From assembly GCA_036402075.1 (NCBI GenBank), contig DASWTP010000038.1, positions 1 through 22,060 on the forward strand: a stretch of DNA of 22,060 nt, read 5' to 3'. A program made the position numbers and the translations under genes. The notes beneath the pieces are model-generated. The model saw only the letters and a list, made by a program, of their open reading frames with translations, did no database searches and was not told the origin of the DNA. The DNA comes from Chryseosolibacter sp036402075. GTDB lineage: Bacteria; Bacteroidota; Bacteroidia; Cytophagales; Cyclobacteriaceae. Positions 1-8,700 of this stretch are shown here, piece by piece (position 1 is the stretch's first letter; each line of letters opens with the position of its first letter).

Positions 1-1
1 T

Positions 2-235
2 GTTGCAAGTGCAATGCGCAGAAGGAAGAAGGGATCGTTAACTTCCGGAAGGTCTGGAAAAAAGGTAACGAGTCGGAAGCAGGCAATAGCGATAGGCCTC
101 TCTGAAGCGCGTAAAAAAGGTGCGAAGGTGCCACCTAAGAAAACAGGTAGAAAGACAGCACGAAAAACCGGACGACCTGCCAGCAAGAGAGCTGCAACAC
201 CGCGAAAGAGGACGGCCTCGCGCTCGCGAAAGTGA
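2..235 (+). CDS. DUF6496-like small basic protein, 5' end outside window
   Basis: The visible part is a lysine/arginine-rich protein with the stretch SRKQAIAIGLSEARKKGAK, which I recognise as the core of the DUF6496-type small proteins common in Bacteroidota and Proteobacteria (function unknown). An ATG lies at 14, but the frame stays open to the window edge, and the residues before it (V-A-S-A-M) fit the usual V-x-x-x-M context of the family. The true start is therefore probably upstream and this is a 3' fragment. The last ~35 residues are almost only K, R, T, A, P, S and G, with repeated GRK/GRP and TARK-like elements. They resemble histone H1-like or AT-hook tails, so nucleic-acid binding is a reasonable inference but is not shown. 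The stop at 233-235 is one base from the end of the convergent oxidoreductase gene. Confidence 0.7.
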   Translation, partial: VASAMRRRKKGSLTSGRSGKKVTSRKQAIAIGLSEARKKGAKVPPKKTGRKTARKTGRPASKRAATPRKRTASRSRK

Positions 236-236
236 T

Positions 237-1442
237 TCAGGCCCGGTTGAAATGAAAAAGTCCCTGGTCGGAGTTTTTCTTTCCCTGAATCATGTCGCGA
301 ATGATTTCGGCTGCAATTAAGCTGAAGATTACACCATTGCCGCCAAAGCCGAGGGCGTAATAACAATTCCGTTTGCCTGGATACTTGCCGATGAAGGGTA
401 GGCCATCGTCACTCTTTATAAACGTTCCGGCCCAACTGAACTCGGGAATGAAATCCGTGGACGGGAACAGCTTTTTGAAATCTCGTGTGAGCAATTTTGT
501 TTTAAGGGAGATTGACTTGTCGCGCCTTGTTGGGTTTAAGAATAAATCATCGCGGCCACCCACGATCACCCGGCCTTCCTCCGTGCAGCGCATATACAGA
601 TAGGGATCTGCAGTATTCCACATGAGGGTTTGCTGCAAAGGAAGAGAATTACAGTCGGCAAACGACTCACTAATGGTAGCGTAAGTCGAGCGAAGTTTAA
701 TGCGACCTGGCTTCATCGTCTCGATTGCCTCATACCCGGTGGCATAGACAACAGCTCGTGCCTTTATTTTTATCCGGTCTGAAGTAGTGATCTCAAGATG
801 TCCCCGCTTTTGGACAACGGTCTTTATTTCGGTACGATCGTAGACTCTTGCGTTTTTCCGAATCGCGTATTGAAGCAGGCCATGGGTGAGGAGATAAGCA
901 TCAGCGAACGCTGCATTTGACGAGAGGATCCCACCAAACGTTTTTATTGAAAACATTCCTTCAAGTTGAAGGGCATCCAGGTACTGAACGTCCAATCCGA
1001 TGCTTTGCCTTTTCTCGCACTCGCGTTTTAAGCGGTCCGTGTCTTTTTTTGCAACACCAAAGTAAAGGCTGTTGGTGTGTCTGAATCCTGCGAAACCGAT
1101 CGTTGAACTTATTGCTTCCAATTTGGTAACCGCTTCATTGGCTAGCGTATATGCGCGAATTGCTTCTTGTTCACCGCGAGTTGCAATCAGGTCGTTCAGT
1201 GAGACATCGATTTCATACTGCAGCAGCGATGTGCTTGCTGCCGTACTGCCCAGCCCAATGGTTCGTTTATCGAGCACAACACAATCAATTCCAGCCTCTG
1301 TGAGGAAAAATGCGTTGAGCGCTCCGGAAATGCCACCACCTACGATTGCTACTTCTGTGTTTATGTCCGACTCGAGCTTGGGATAGTGGAACGGAAGCCC
1401 GTATCGAATAAGGGAATACGGAAATCCTGAGCTAAGTTTCAT
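237..1442 (-). CDS. FAD-dependent oxidoreductase, DAO family
   Basis: A 401-residue protein with the Rossmann FAD-binding fingerprint GGGISG at residues 35-40 and an acidic residue (D58) at the end of the second strand where the ADP ribose binds. The C-terminal DAO signature DGLPFIGKYPG and GFGGNG (about residues 345-370) closes the flavin site. The family (PF01266, glycine oxidase / OrdL-like) oxidises amines or amino acids with FAD and oxygen or a quinone as acceptor; the substrate cannot be read from the sequence. There is no signal peptide, so it is probably cytosolic. It lies divergent to a second DAO enzyme with a 118-base gap to that gene's preferred start, and the two N-terminal halves look like distant paralogues. 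The ATG at 1440-1442 gives a normal length for the family. Confidence 0.85.
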   Translation of the reverse strand: MKLSSGFPYSLIRYGLPFHYPKLESDINTEVAIVGGGISGALNAFFLTEAGIDCVVLDKRTIGLGSTAASTSLLQYEIDVSLNDLIATRGEQEAIRAYTLANEAVTKLEAISSTIGFAGFRHTNSLYFGVAKKDTDRLKRECEKRQSIGLDVQYLDALQLEGMFSIKTFGGILSSNAAFADAYLLTHGLLQYAIRKNARVYDRTEIKTVVQKRGHLEITTSDRIKIKARAVVYATGYEAIETMKPGRIKLRSTYATISESFADCNSLPLQQTLMWNTADPYLYMRCTEEGRVIVGGRDDLFLNPTRRDKSISLKTKLLTRDFKKLFPSTDFIPEFSWAGTFIKSDDGLPFIGKYPGKRNCYYALGFGGNGVIFSLIAAEIIRDMIQGKKNSDQGLFHFNRA

Positions 1443-1560
1443 GTTTGTTTATGTGGAAAAATGTGCGCACCGGCTTATCCCAGCAAAAGAAAAACCATAG
1501 GCTGTTGGGTCGGCTGCGCGGGCAAGAAAATTGACCATTATTTTGCTTAACCTGAATACT

Positions 1561-3111
1561 ATGGTTCTTCGAGATGGAGCAAGAAAAAGTTTATGGCAGG
1601 AGACGACAACCGGTTTTTTGCCTGCAATAGAGAAAGAGCAGCAGCAGTATGATGTAATTATTGCTGGCGGAGGGATAACTGGATTGACGCTAGGGACTGT
1701 GCTGCAGCGCGAGGGAAAAAGATGCCTGATCCTCGAAGCGCAAACGCTGGGATTCGGTACGACTGGTGGAACAACTGCGCACTTGAACACCGTAATGGAT
1801 AACCCTTATCCACAGATGATCAAAGACTTCGGGCTTGAGAACTCAAGGCTCGTGGCGACTGCAGCGCGTGAAGCAATCGATCTGGTAAAAGCGAATGTCG
1901 AGCGTTATTCAATTGACTGCGGGTTTGAAGAAGTTCCAGGCTACCTTTTTTCGCAAAATGCAACCCAGACGAAGGAACTTGAAGACATCGCTGAGGCCTG
2001 CAGGCAAGTTGGCGTTGCCTGTGAGTTTGTGCAAGAGCTTCCTGTTTCTATACCATTTGAAAAAGTGTTGAAATTTGAGAGACAAGCAAAGTTTCATCCG
2101 CTGCGCTATGTGCTGAAGCTTGCGCAGGTGTTTGAAAAGGAGGGCGGGTCGATCATCGAAAGTTGTCGCGTGCTGGGATCTTCAAAAGGTGACAGGGACC
2201 TGGTAAATGTGGAAACCTCCACCGGTACGTTCACTGCGAAGCATTTAGTCTTTGCTACGCACATCCCGATCGGTGTGAACCTTATCCACTTCCGTTGTTC
2301 ACCTTACCGGAGCTATGCCATGGCGGTGAAGCTGGAAGACGAAGCGTATCCGGAAAGTTTGATCTACGACATGTATGATCCATATCATTACTACCGCACA
2401 CAGAACATTGACGGTGTAAATTATTTGATCGTGGGAGGAGACGATCATCGAACCGGGGAGGAGCCGAATACAAATGGATGTTTTCTCAAGCTTGAAAGTC
2501 ACGTGCGTTCACACTTTAACGTATCAAGTGTAGTGGCGCAATGGTCGTCTCAATACTTCGAGCCTGCAGATGGATTGCCTTACATCGGTCACTTGCCGGG
2601 AAACCCGGAGAACGTGCTGGTGGCAACAGGATACGGAGGCAACGGAATGACCTACAGTCATGTGGCTGCAATCACCTTGAGCAGCATGATTCTGAACCGG
2701 CACAGCGATTATGTAAAGCTGTTCAGCCCTTCGCGTCTGAAACCGGTGGCTGGCTTTACCGAGTTCGTGAAACACAATGCCGATGTGGTGAAACAGTTCG
2801 TGGGAGGTTGGCTCGGGATGGACAAACTTGACCAGGCCGCTGAACTCGCGTACAACGATGCCAAAGTCGTGAGGTTTGAGGGCGAGTCCCTTGGTGTTTA
2901 CAAAGACGGCTCGGGCGTATTGCATGCTGTTAATCCGGCCTGCACGCACGTGAAATGTTCCGTTGCGTGGAATTCTGCGGAAAAATCCTGGGATTGTCCG
3001 TGTCACGGTGCACGCTATTCCGTTGACGGTGAGGTTCTAACCGGTCCGGCATCACGCGATCTTGAAAAAGTGGATCTCAGGACGCTGGCTGAAAAAGAAT
3101 CAAATGAATAA
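1561..3111 (+). CDS. FAD oxidoreductase with C-terminal Rieske [2Fe-2S] domain
   Basis: A DAO-family flavoprotein (GGGITG at residues 36-41, DGLPYIGHLPG and GYGGNG near 337-365) fused to a Rieske domain in the last ~80 residues. Cluster ligands are visible as C461-x-H463 and C479-x-x-H482, the spacing expected for Rieske proteins. This DAO-Rieske fusion resembles the Bacillus subtilis YhfW type. The Rieske cluster probably passes electrons to or from FAD; the substrate is unknown. An in-frame TTG at 1531 would add ten residues, but I prefer the ATG at 1561 because the protein then begins just before the conserved K-S-L-W-Q region and the extension is not family-like. That gives 516 residues. 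It is transcribed away from the other DAO gene and followed by a long hairpin at 3153-3212. No signal peptide is seen. Confidence 0.88.
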   Translation: MVLRDGARKSLWQETTTGFLPAIEKEQQQYDVIIAGGGITGLTLGTVLQREGKRCLILEAQTLGFGTTGGTTAHLNTVMDNPYPQMIKDFGLENSRLVATAAREAIDLVKANVERYSIDCGFEEVPGYLFSQNATQTKELEDIAEACRQVGVACEFVQELPVSIPFEKVLKFERQAKFHPLRYVLKLAQVFEKEGGSIIESCRVLGSSKGDRDLVNVETSTGTFTAKHLVFATHIPIGVNLIHFRCSPYRSYAMAVKLEDEAYPESLIYDMYDPYHYYRTQNIDGVNYLIVGGDDHRTGEEPNTNGCFLKLESHVRSHFNVSSVVAQWSSQYFEPADGLPYIGHLPGNPENVLVATGYGGNGMTYSHVAAITLSSMILNRHSDYVKLFSPSRLKPVAGFTEFVKHNADVVKQFVGGWLGMDKLDQAAELAYNDAKVVRFEGESLGVYKDGSGVLHAVNPACTHVKCSVAWNSAEKSWDCPCHGARYSVDGEVLTGPASRDLEKVDLRTLAEKESNE

Positions 3112-3152
3112 TTAACGTTTGCGATCACTACCTTCTTGCATTTGATCACGAA

Positions 3153-3212
3153 TTGAAAGCTTGACACTTGAACCCTGTTTCCACGAGGCAGAGTTCAGGT
3201 GTCAAATTTCAA
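3153..3212 (+). terminator. Long imperfect hairpin after the Rieske oxidoreductase
   Basis: TTGACACTTGAAC (3161-3173) pairs with GTTCAGGTGTCAA (3193-3205) with a single G-U wobble. The outer TTGAAA (3153-3158) pairs with TTTCAA (3207-3212), and CTG/CAG extends the stem inward. It lies 42 bases after the stop and is followed by a pyrimidine-rich stretch rather than a clean T-run. A transcription terminator for the oxidoreductase gene is most likely; a dispersed palindromic repeat is the alternative. Confidence 0.6.
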
Positions 3213-3315
3213 CTTTGCAATCCATTTCCCCTTCCTTTTGCGTATCTTAAATTAATCTCTACGACCCAGGCAACCATTTTCACGGTTAGCTTGTATTGGC
3301 TAGAAACGCAACCTG

Positions 3316-3879
3316 TTGGAACCTAGTACCGCACCATTGGAGCACATCCTCAAAGGATGCCGGAAAAATGACCGGTCGAGCCAGAAACTGCTCTATGAAA
3401 GGTTCTATGGCTATGCCATGAGCATCTGCCTCCGATATGCTGATAATCGCGATGAAGCTTCCGCAATCCTAAACGATGGTTTTATGAAAATTTTTTCCAG
3501 TATCAAGCAGTTTGATCTTGGCAGACCGCTCAAGCCGTGGCTGAGAAAAATAATGGTGAATACTGCCATCAACCATTACAAAGAAAAGCAACGCCAGATC
3601 CATGCTGAGGAAATGGACCAAGCTGAGAAGGAGAGTGAAGTCGAAAATATTATTTCAGGAATTTCATACCAGGAAATCATTGAAATGCTGCAAAAGCTTC
3701 CACCGGCATACCGCACGGTGTTCAACCTCTACGCCATCGAAGGATACAAGCACGAAGAGATTGCAGCCATGCTTGGCATAACGGTGGGCACATCAAAATC
3801 AAACCTCTTTAAGGCGAAAGAGCAACTCAGGAAGATACTTAACGACTTTTTTGAAGCAGACTATGTCGCAAAGAAATGA
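3316..3879 (+). CDS. ECF-type RNA polymerase sigma-70 factor
   Basis: A 187-residue sigma factor with region 2 at about residues 25-85 (LYERFYGYA ... ILNDGFMKIF ... PWLRKIMVNTAINHYK) and region 4 at about 118-180 (LPPAYRTVFNLYAIEGYKHEEIAAMLGIT, a helix-turn-helix). No other domains are present, which is the ECF layout. It should direct RNA polymerase to a small regulon in response to an envelope signal. The frame has a stop at 3301-3303 and no ATG before region 2, so the start must be non-canonical. TTG at 3316 gives the N-terminus typical of Bacteroidota ECF factors (E-P-x-x-x-x-L-x-x-I-L-K-G-C), with CTG 3313 or TTG 3337 as alternatives. Its 3' end overlaps the next gene by 17 bases, which suggests translational coupling to a partner protein. 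Confidence 0.92.
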   Translation: MEPSTAPLEHILKGCRKNDRSSQKLLYERFYGYAMSICLRYADNRDEASAILNDGFMKIFSSIKQFDLGRPLKPWLRKIMVNTAINHYKEKQRQIHAEEMDQAEKESEVENIISGISYQEIIEMLQKLPPAYRTVFNLYAIEGYKHEEIAAMLGITVGTSKSNLFKAKEQLRKILNDFFEADYVAKK

Positions 3880-5188
3880 TGATTCAATCGAGCGGTTTTT
3901 CAGGAAGGCTGTTGTCCAGCAGGACAAGACCTTCATGGAAAGGGACTGGCAGCGTATGGAGAAAATGCTCGATGCTCAAGCCAGCGCTTCTGCTTCAATC
4001 CAGGCCGCGCGGATCAAGGCGGTGCTTAGAGCAACTGCGATCATAGTCATCATCGGTTCTTTGTTTATGATTGGTACGGAAAACCGGTTCGGTAACGAGA
4101 TTGTCCAAATGCAGGCAGCGGTAGGTACGGTAGGTCCACATGATGAGGTGAAAAAAGAAAATCCAACTGCTGACCTGCATTCTTTGTTACCGTGCGATGA
4201 AAAGCCGTCCATCAAAACAACCAGGCCGACCGAGTCCGTGTTGTCTTCGCACGAAGACGTTCACACCACTTTGCAACCTGTTCGAAAGGTATCAACCATT
4301 AATCGCATTGTCGCTCTTAAATCAAAGGCAGTCTCCGTACTGGCCCCAGACCAGGAAGTTCTTATGTCTAATCAGAATGACACGGCACCTACATCGGACC
4401 ATCCTGAAGAGCAATCAAACCAACTTTTGCCTTTAGACGTTTCACCAAGGGCACTTACCCACTTAGCAGATGAAACAGTGATCCAGGAGTTGCCGAAAGA
4501 TTCACTTGGTGTTGACCAACAAGCGCTGCCGACACCATCAGCGAGCGAAGCGGAAGATAAGAGCGATCGTTCACTGGCCCCACGGTTAGTAGTAACCGGT
4601 CTCGTGTCGCCTGACTTTAGCACAACTTCACTGAGCCGGTATTCGCGGCCTTCGGGAGTTTTCGGAATCCTGGTTGGCTACACATTTTTGAAACGCTTTA
4701 CCCTTGTGTCGGGTGTTACGAAAAGTCTGAAGAAGTACGAAGGATCTGGCAGCGAATATACTCCACCGGAAGGTTATTGGCAGAATCGTACAAATGGAAT
4801 TATCCCGGACCAGGTTGCCGGAAAATGTGGAATAATCGAGGTCCCCCTTATCGTTCAATATGACCTTGTCCAAAGAAGAAAGAGCAGAATTTTTCTTTCC
4901 ACGGGTGTTTCGAGCTACTTCATGAGAAGTGAAAATTATCAATACACATTTAACGAGCCGAATCCTGGAGCAGCCAACAGCTGGACCGCGAAAAAACCTA
5001 CCCGGTATCTTTTTAAAATTGGACATGTGTCGGCAGGTTATGACCGCACCATAGGAAAAGGCCTCAGCATCGGAATTGAACCATTTTTAAAGCTGCCATT
5101 TGAAGGAATTGGCTGGACGGATATTAATCTGTACTCCACCGGGGCCTATTTCAATGTGCGTTATACGATTCTAAGAACTCAGCAATAA
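3863..5188 (+). CDS. Candidate dual-membrane-spanning anti-sigma factor with outer-membrane beta-barrel domain
   Basis: This 441-residue protein starts at the ATG at 3863, inside the end of the sigma gene. In order it shows: a short charged N-terminal segment (1-40, S-I-E-R-F-F-R-K-A and W-Q-R-M-E-K-M-L-D) like the N-termini of Bacteroidota anti-sigma-type proteins; one hydrophobic helix at about 53-70; a polar, Pro/Ser/Thr/Glu-rich linker (about 75-240) without recognisable fold; and a C-terminal region (about 242-441) with alternating beta strands ending in LKLPFEGIGWTDINLYSTGA and FNVRY, typical of the OMP beta-barrel family (PF13568). The predicted topology is N-terminus in the cytosol, helix in the inner membrane, linker through the periplasm and barrel in the outer membrane. 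I recall this architecture described for the Dma anti-sigma factors of Bacteroides thetaiotaomicron. The role as anti-sigma factor follows from gene order and architecture; sigma binding is not proven. A TTG at 3851 is a less likely start. Confidence 0.75.
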   Translation: MSQRNDDSIERFFRKAVVQQDKTFMERDWQRMEKMLDAQASASASIQAARIKAVLRATAIIVIIGSLFMIGTENRFGNEIVQMQAAVGTVGPHDEVKKENPTADLHSLLPCDEKPSIKTTRPTESVLSSHEDVHTTLQPVRKVSTINRIVALKSKAVSVLAPDQEVLMSNQNDTAPTSDHPEEQSNQLLPLDVSPRALTHLADETVIQELPKDSLGVDQQALPTPSASEAEDKSDRSLAPRLVVTGLVSPDFSTTSLSRYSRPSGVFGILVGYTFLKRFTLVSGVTKSLKKYEGSGSEYTPPEGYWQNRTNGIIPDQVAGKCGIIEVPLIVQYDLVQRRKSRIFLSTGVSSYFMRSENYQYTFNEPNPGAANSWTAKKPTRYLFKIGHVSAGYDRTIGKGLSIGIEPFLKLPFEGIGWTDINLYSTGAYFNVRYTILRTQQ

Positions 5189-5200
5189 ACATTTGAACCC

Positions 5201-5656
5201 ATGACCGTGAAATTGAAAGAGAAGATTGATTTGTTCGATCCGCCAATCCATCAGAAGAAATTTTTCGAAGATCAATATGCCGTGGTTTCATTTGTGGAGT
5301 CAGTTCCATGCATTAAGCTGAAAGTGTCAGGCGTGCCGCACAGCAGCGAACATTTCCAGTTGGTGCAGTCGCGCGTGCTGGAGACAATCCACGCAGAGAA
5401 AGAGCACTACTGCCGCTTGCACATGCTTACAGACAATTCGAAAGCCGGGATGGTATTAAATGAGGATATTGATTTCTATAAGCAGGAAATAATTCCGCAA
5501 ATGGAGAAAGCGGGCATCCGCTATCATGCCATCGTGCTACCGGAGAGTAGCCTTGTTCGACATTTTGTAAATCAAATAAGCCTTTCCACCAAAAAGCTGC
5601 ATGTTGAATATTTCAATACTGTGAGTGGAGCGTGTAAATGGCTTCGCCACCGGTAA
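5201..5656 (+). CDS. Small STAS/SEC14-like (SpoIIAA-fold) protein of unknown function
   Basis: A 151-residue soluble protein without signal peptide or membrane helix. The alternating strand/helix pattern (CIKLKVSG, HYCRLHMLTDNSKAG, IRYHAIVLPESS, and the ending VEYFNTVSGACKWLRHR) resembles the small SpoIIAA/STAS-like proteins of Bacteroidota, where the final F-x-x-x-x-x-A-x-x-W-L segment is common. The assignment is by pattern, not by a catalytic motif. It starts 12 bases after the anti-sigma candidate and on the same strand, so it probably belongs to the sigma operon. STAS proteins in other bacteria act as partners in sigma-factor switching, so a regulatory role is an attractive inference only. 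Confidence 0.6.
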   Translation: MTVKLKEKIDLFDPPIHQKKFFEDQYAVVSFVESVPCIKLKVSGVPHSSEHFQLVQSRVLETIHAEKEHYCRLHMLTDNSKAGMVLNEDIDFYKQEIIPQMEKAGIRYHAIVLPESSLVRHFVNQISLSTKKLHVEYFNTVSGACKWLRHR

Positions 5657-5751
5657 TTGCCGCTTCGATTTTTTTGATTAGTTACGGTAAAACCGGCTTT
5701 TAGGAACAATCTTTTTACCAGCCGTGACAATTACATTGTCCGAGTTGGTGA

Positions 5752-8700
5752 ATGAAAAAAATTGTTGGTCTGTGCGGATACCTGCTCTGCCTGGTGGTGC
5801 CCGCGTTTTCTCAAGTTGACACTTCCTACATCTACAATACTGCGATGCCCTATGGCACGCTTGACCTGCGTCTGGCGAAGTCGGCCACCCGATATTATTA
5901 TCTGCAGGAAGACGTGACGTTTAGCTTCCGCGAAAGCGCTCCCGGTGTAAAGACGAACACATTCCGAGACATGACCTCGTGGAATTCCGATCCGTATCGC
6001 CAGGGAAATCTTCGGGAGAAGAACGGTGCGCAAGACTTGTTTGTGATGAACTATCGCCTGTTGTTTCCGAAAAATTACAATCCTTCGTACGACCCAGGCT
6101 ATCCGATCATCATTATGTTGCACGGCTATGGGGAACGGGGCAATTGCTGGAACGACAACTGTTACTGGAGCACCACTGGCTGGAACCCAAACACAAATAG
6201 CCCGGCTGCGCCTACATCGGAAACACATAATCTCCTCAACAATGATCATAACCTGTTGCATGGTGGTCTGAAACACCTCGATGCTGTAAACCTGGCAGGA
6301 AACCGATTGCCGGATGACCCCACCATGCCTGCGAAAGCCTTTCCGGGTTTTGTACTTTTTCCGCAAGCGTTAAATGGTTGGCAGCATACGGCTCGCGTTG
6401 AGGACGCCATAAAATTACTTCGCCTCATTATTAAAAAGTATAACATTGACGAGAACCGCGTCTATATTCATGCATTGTCAAATGGCGGTGGAGGCTTGTT
6501 TCAAGCGATAAAAAGAGCACCCTGGCTTTTCGCAGCAGCATTGCCGATGTCTGCCGTGAGTAATGGTGGAATTTTCACGGACGGAATGGCCCAGGAAGTA
6601 GGGAAGATTCCGATGTGGATTTTTCAGGGTGGGAAAGACAAGAACCCAACACCAAGCCGTACGTACAACACGGTGAAAGGGCTGCGCGAGGCGGGTGCAT
6701 CCGTGCGCTATTCTTTATACCCTCATCTTGGTCATGGCACCTGGAATACGGCTTATAACGAACCCGATTTTTTTCCGTGGATACTCCAAAAGCGTAAATA
6801 CAATCCTCATGTTTACTATGGGAATCCCGTGATCTGTAATACCAACGGAGTAGGTGTACGCATCAGTTTTTCAAATGGCTTCTATGCATATCAATGGCAG
6901 CTTGATGGCGCGATTATTCCTGGTGCGAATGGGTCGCAATACGTTGCGAACATACCAGGAACATACCGCGGTCGATTCAGTCGTGTGCCGAATCCTACGG
7001 AAGCCGACTGGGAGCCCTGGTCTGATGAAATCGTAGTGACGGAGATAAGTCCGGCCAAACCAACAATCTCTGCATTAGGGACAACGCACCTACGGGGACC
7101 AGGCCTCGTGAGCACCCTGGCTAACAACACCGTTCAATTGAAATCAGATCAACAAGCTGAGCAGTATCTCTGGTACAAGAATGGCGTTCAAATCGATTTC
7201 CCCGGAACGGATGTTAATGATACGCTCCAGGTAGCAACCTTTACAAGTGCTGGCACTGGCGCGAATGGCATTTACACATTGAAGACAAGCTTCTCGTACT
7301 GTCCGAGTCCCGCTTCGGATCCGGTCTACCTGTTCTTTAATAATTCGGCTCCACAAAATATGACCTTCAATGCGGCCACCGCTGAATTTAAAGGCGTGAC
7401 AATGAATAATGGCGTTTTCCTGACGTGGAACGATCTCGTGAGCGCAGAGTCAGGCTATGAGATCTGGCGAAGAAAGTCAGGTGATGCTGAATTCAAATTC
7501 GCGGGACGCGCGCCAAAAAATTCAATCTCGTTTTTCGATGGGCCGCTTGAACCTGGTTCCAGCTTTGAGTATAAACTCAGGGCTGTCGGCAACGCGGGAG
7601 TTTCAAACTATGTTCCATCAAACGACCTGGCTGTAAATCTCGTTGTAACAACTCCAGCTGATACAGAGAAACCGCAACCACCGCAGGATGTAAAAGTAAT
7701 CCTTAACACAATCAATAGTTTTACTTTATCGTGGAAGGTGCCGGCAGACAACACCGGTGTCAGGCACTATATCATCTCTTACGGTGGTGCAACTGTCACG
7801 ACACCGACTGCACAAAATTACTACACGATTTCGAATCTGCCGGCCAACACAGTTTATCCGGTCACGGTAAAAGCAGTGGATCATGCCGGAAATGTTTCGG
7901 AAGCATCCAATCAGATCATCGGAAGTACCTATGTGCTCGGACTGTTTTACAAACATAGCACCGGTGGCTGGGAAGACCTGGATGACACAACTTTAGTTGA
8001 AACGTGGGTCAACCCTGAGTTTACAGGAACAGTGGCGAATGTTACGTTGGCTCCGCGAACGCAGGAAGATTTCTTCAACTTCATGTTTACAGGATATCTT
8101 GATGTGCTTACCGAGGGCCCTTATATTTTTCGCCTGACATCAAATGACGGCAGCAGACTTGTTGTTGACGACTCGCTAGCCATTGAGAATGATGGGGTGC
8201 ATGGTAACGTAACGAAGTTCAGCGATACACTAATGTTAAGCAAGGGCCCGCATCGCCTTGAACTGCAATATTTTGATTACGCAGGCTCTCAAACACTCAC
8301 GCTTCAGTACAAAGGACCTGACCTGTCCGTTGGCTACAAGAACATTCCTGATTCGTTGTTCCGCAGTGGGAAATATACTTCGCCTGCAGCACCACCAATT
8401 CCATCCACTGTTGTCGCGACCGGTGCCGGGCTGGATCGTATTGACATCTCGTGGGACGCCAATGGTAATACAGTCGAAATTTATCGAAGCGCAGCGGCCG
8501 ATGGAACATTTGAAATTATTGGCGCAAATGCAAATGGAATTTTTGTTGACTCGGTCGGACTGAATCCAGGCACCACCTATTTTTACAAGCTTCGATCGAT
8601 TTCTTCCGTGGCCATGTCCGCCTATTCTGCGGTAACAAGTGCTGCAACTGGTGCAGACGCGATTGCTCCTTCGGTTCCCACTGCTTTGACGCTTTCAAAC

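Noticed and set aside
1531..1560. TTG start ten codons upstream for the Rieske oxidoreductase
   Set aside because: The ATG at 1561 is a better initiator, and the extra residues are hydrophobic and not conserved in the family.
2524..3006. Open frame of 160 codons on the minus strand
   Set aside because: It lies opposite the Rieske end of the oxidoreductase, where the plus strand shows clear catalytic motifs; it has no recognisable features of its own.
4628..5026. Open frame of 132 codons on the minus strand
   Set aside because: It is antisense to the barrel domain of the anti-sigma candidate and has no family-like motifs.
5686..5719. GGTAAAA/TTTTACC inverted pair before the giant esterase gene
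   Set aside because: Only a 7-base AT-rich stem with a 20-base loop; too weak to be called a terminator or operator.
5731..6366. Open frame of 211 codons on the minus strand
   Set aside because: It is antisense to the signal peptide and esterase domain of the giant protein and has a composition typical of a shadow frame.
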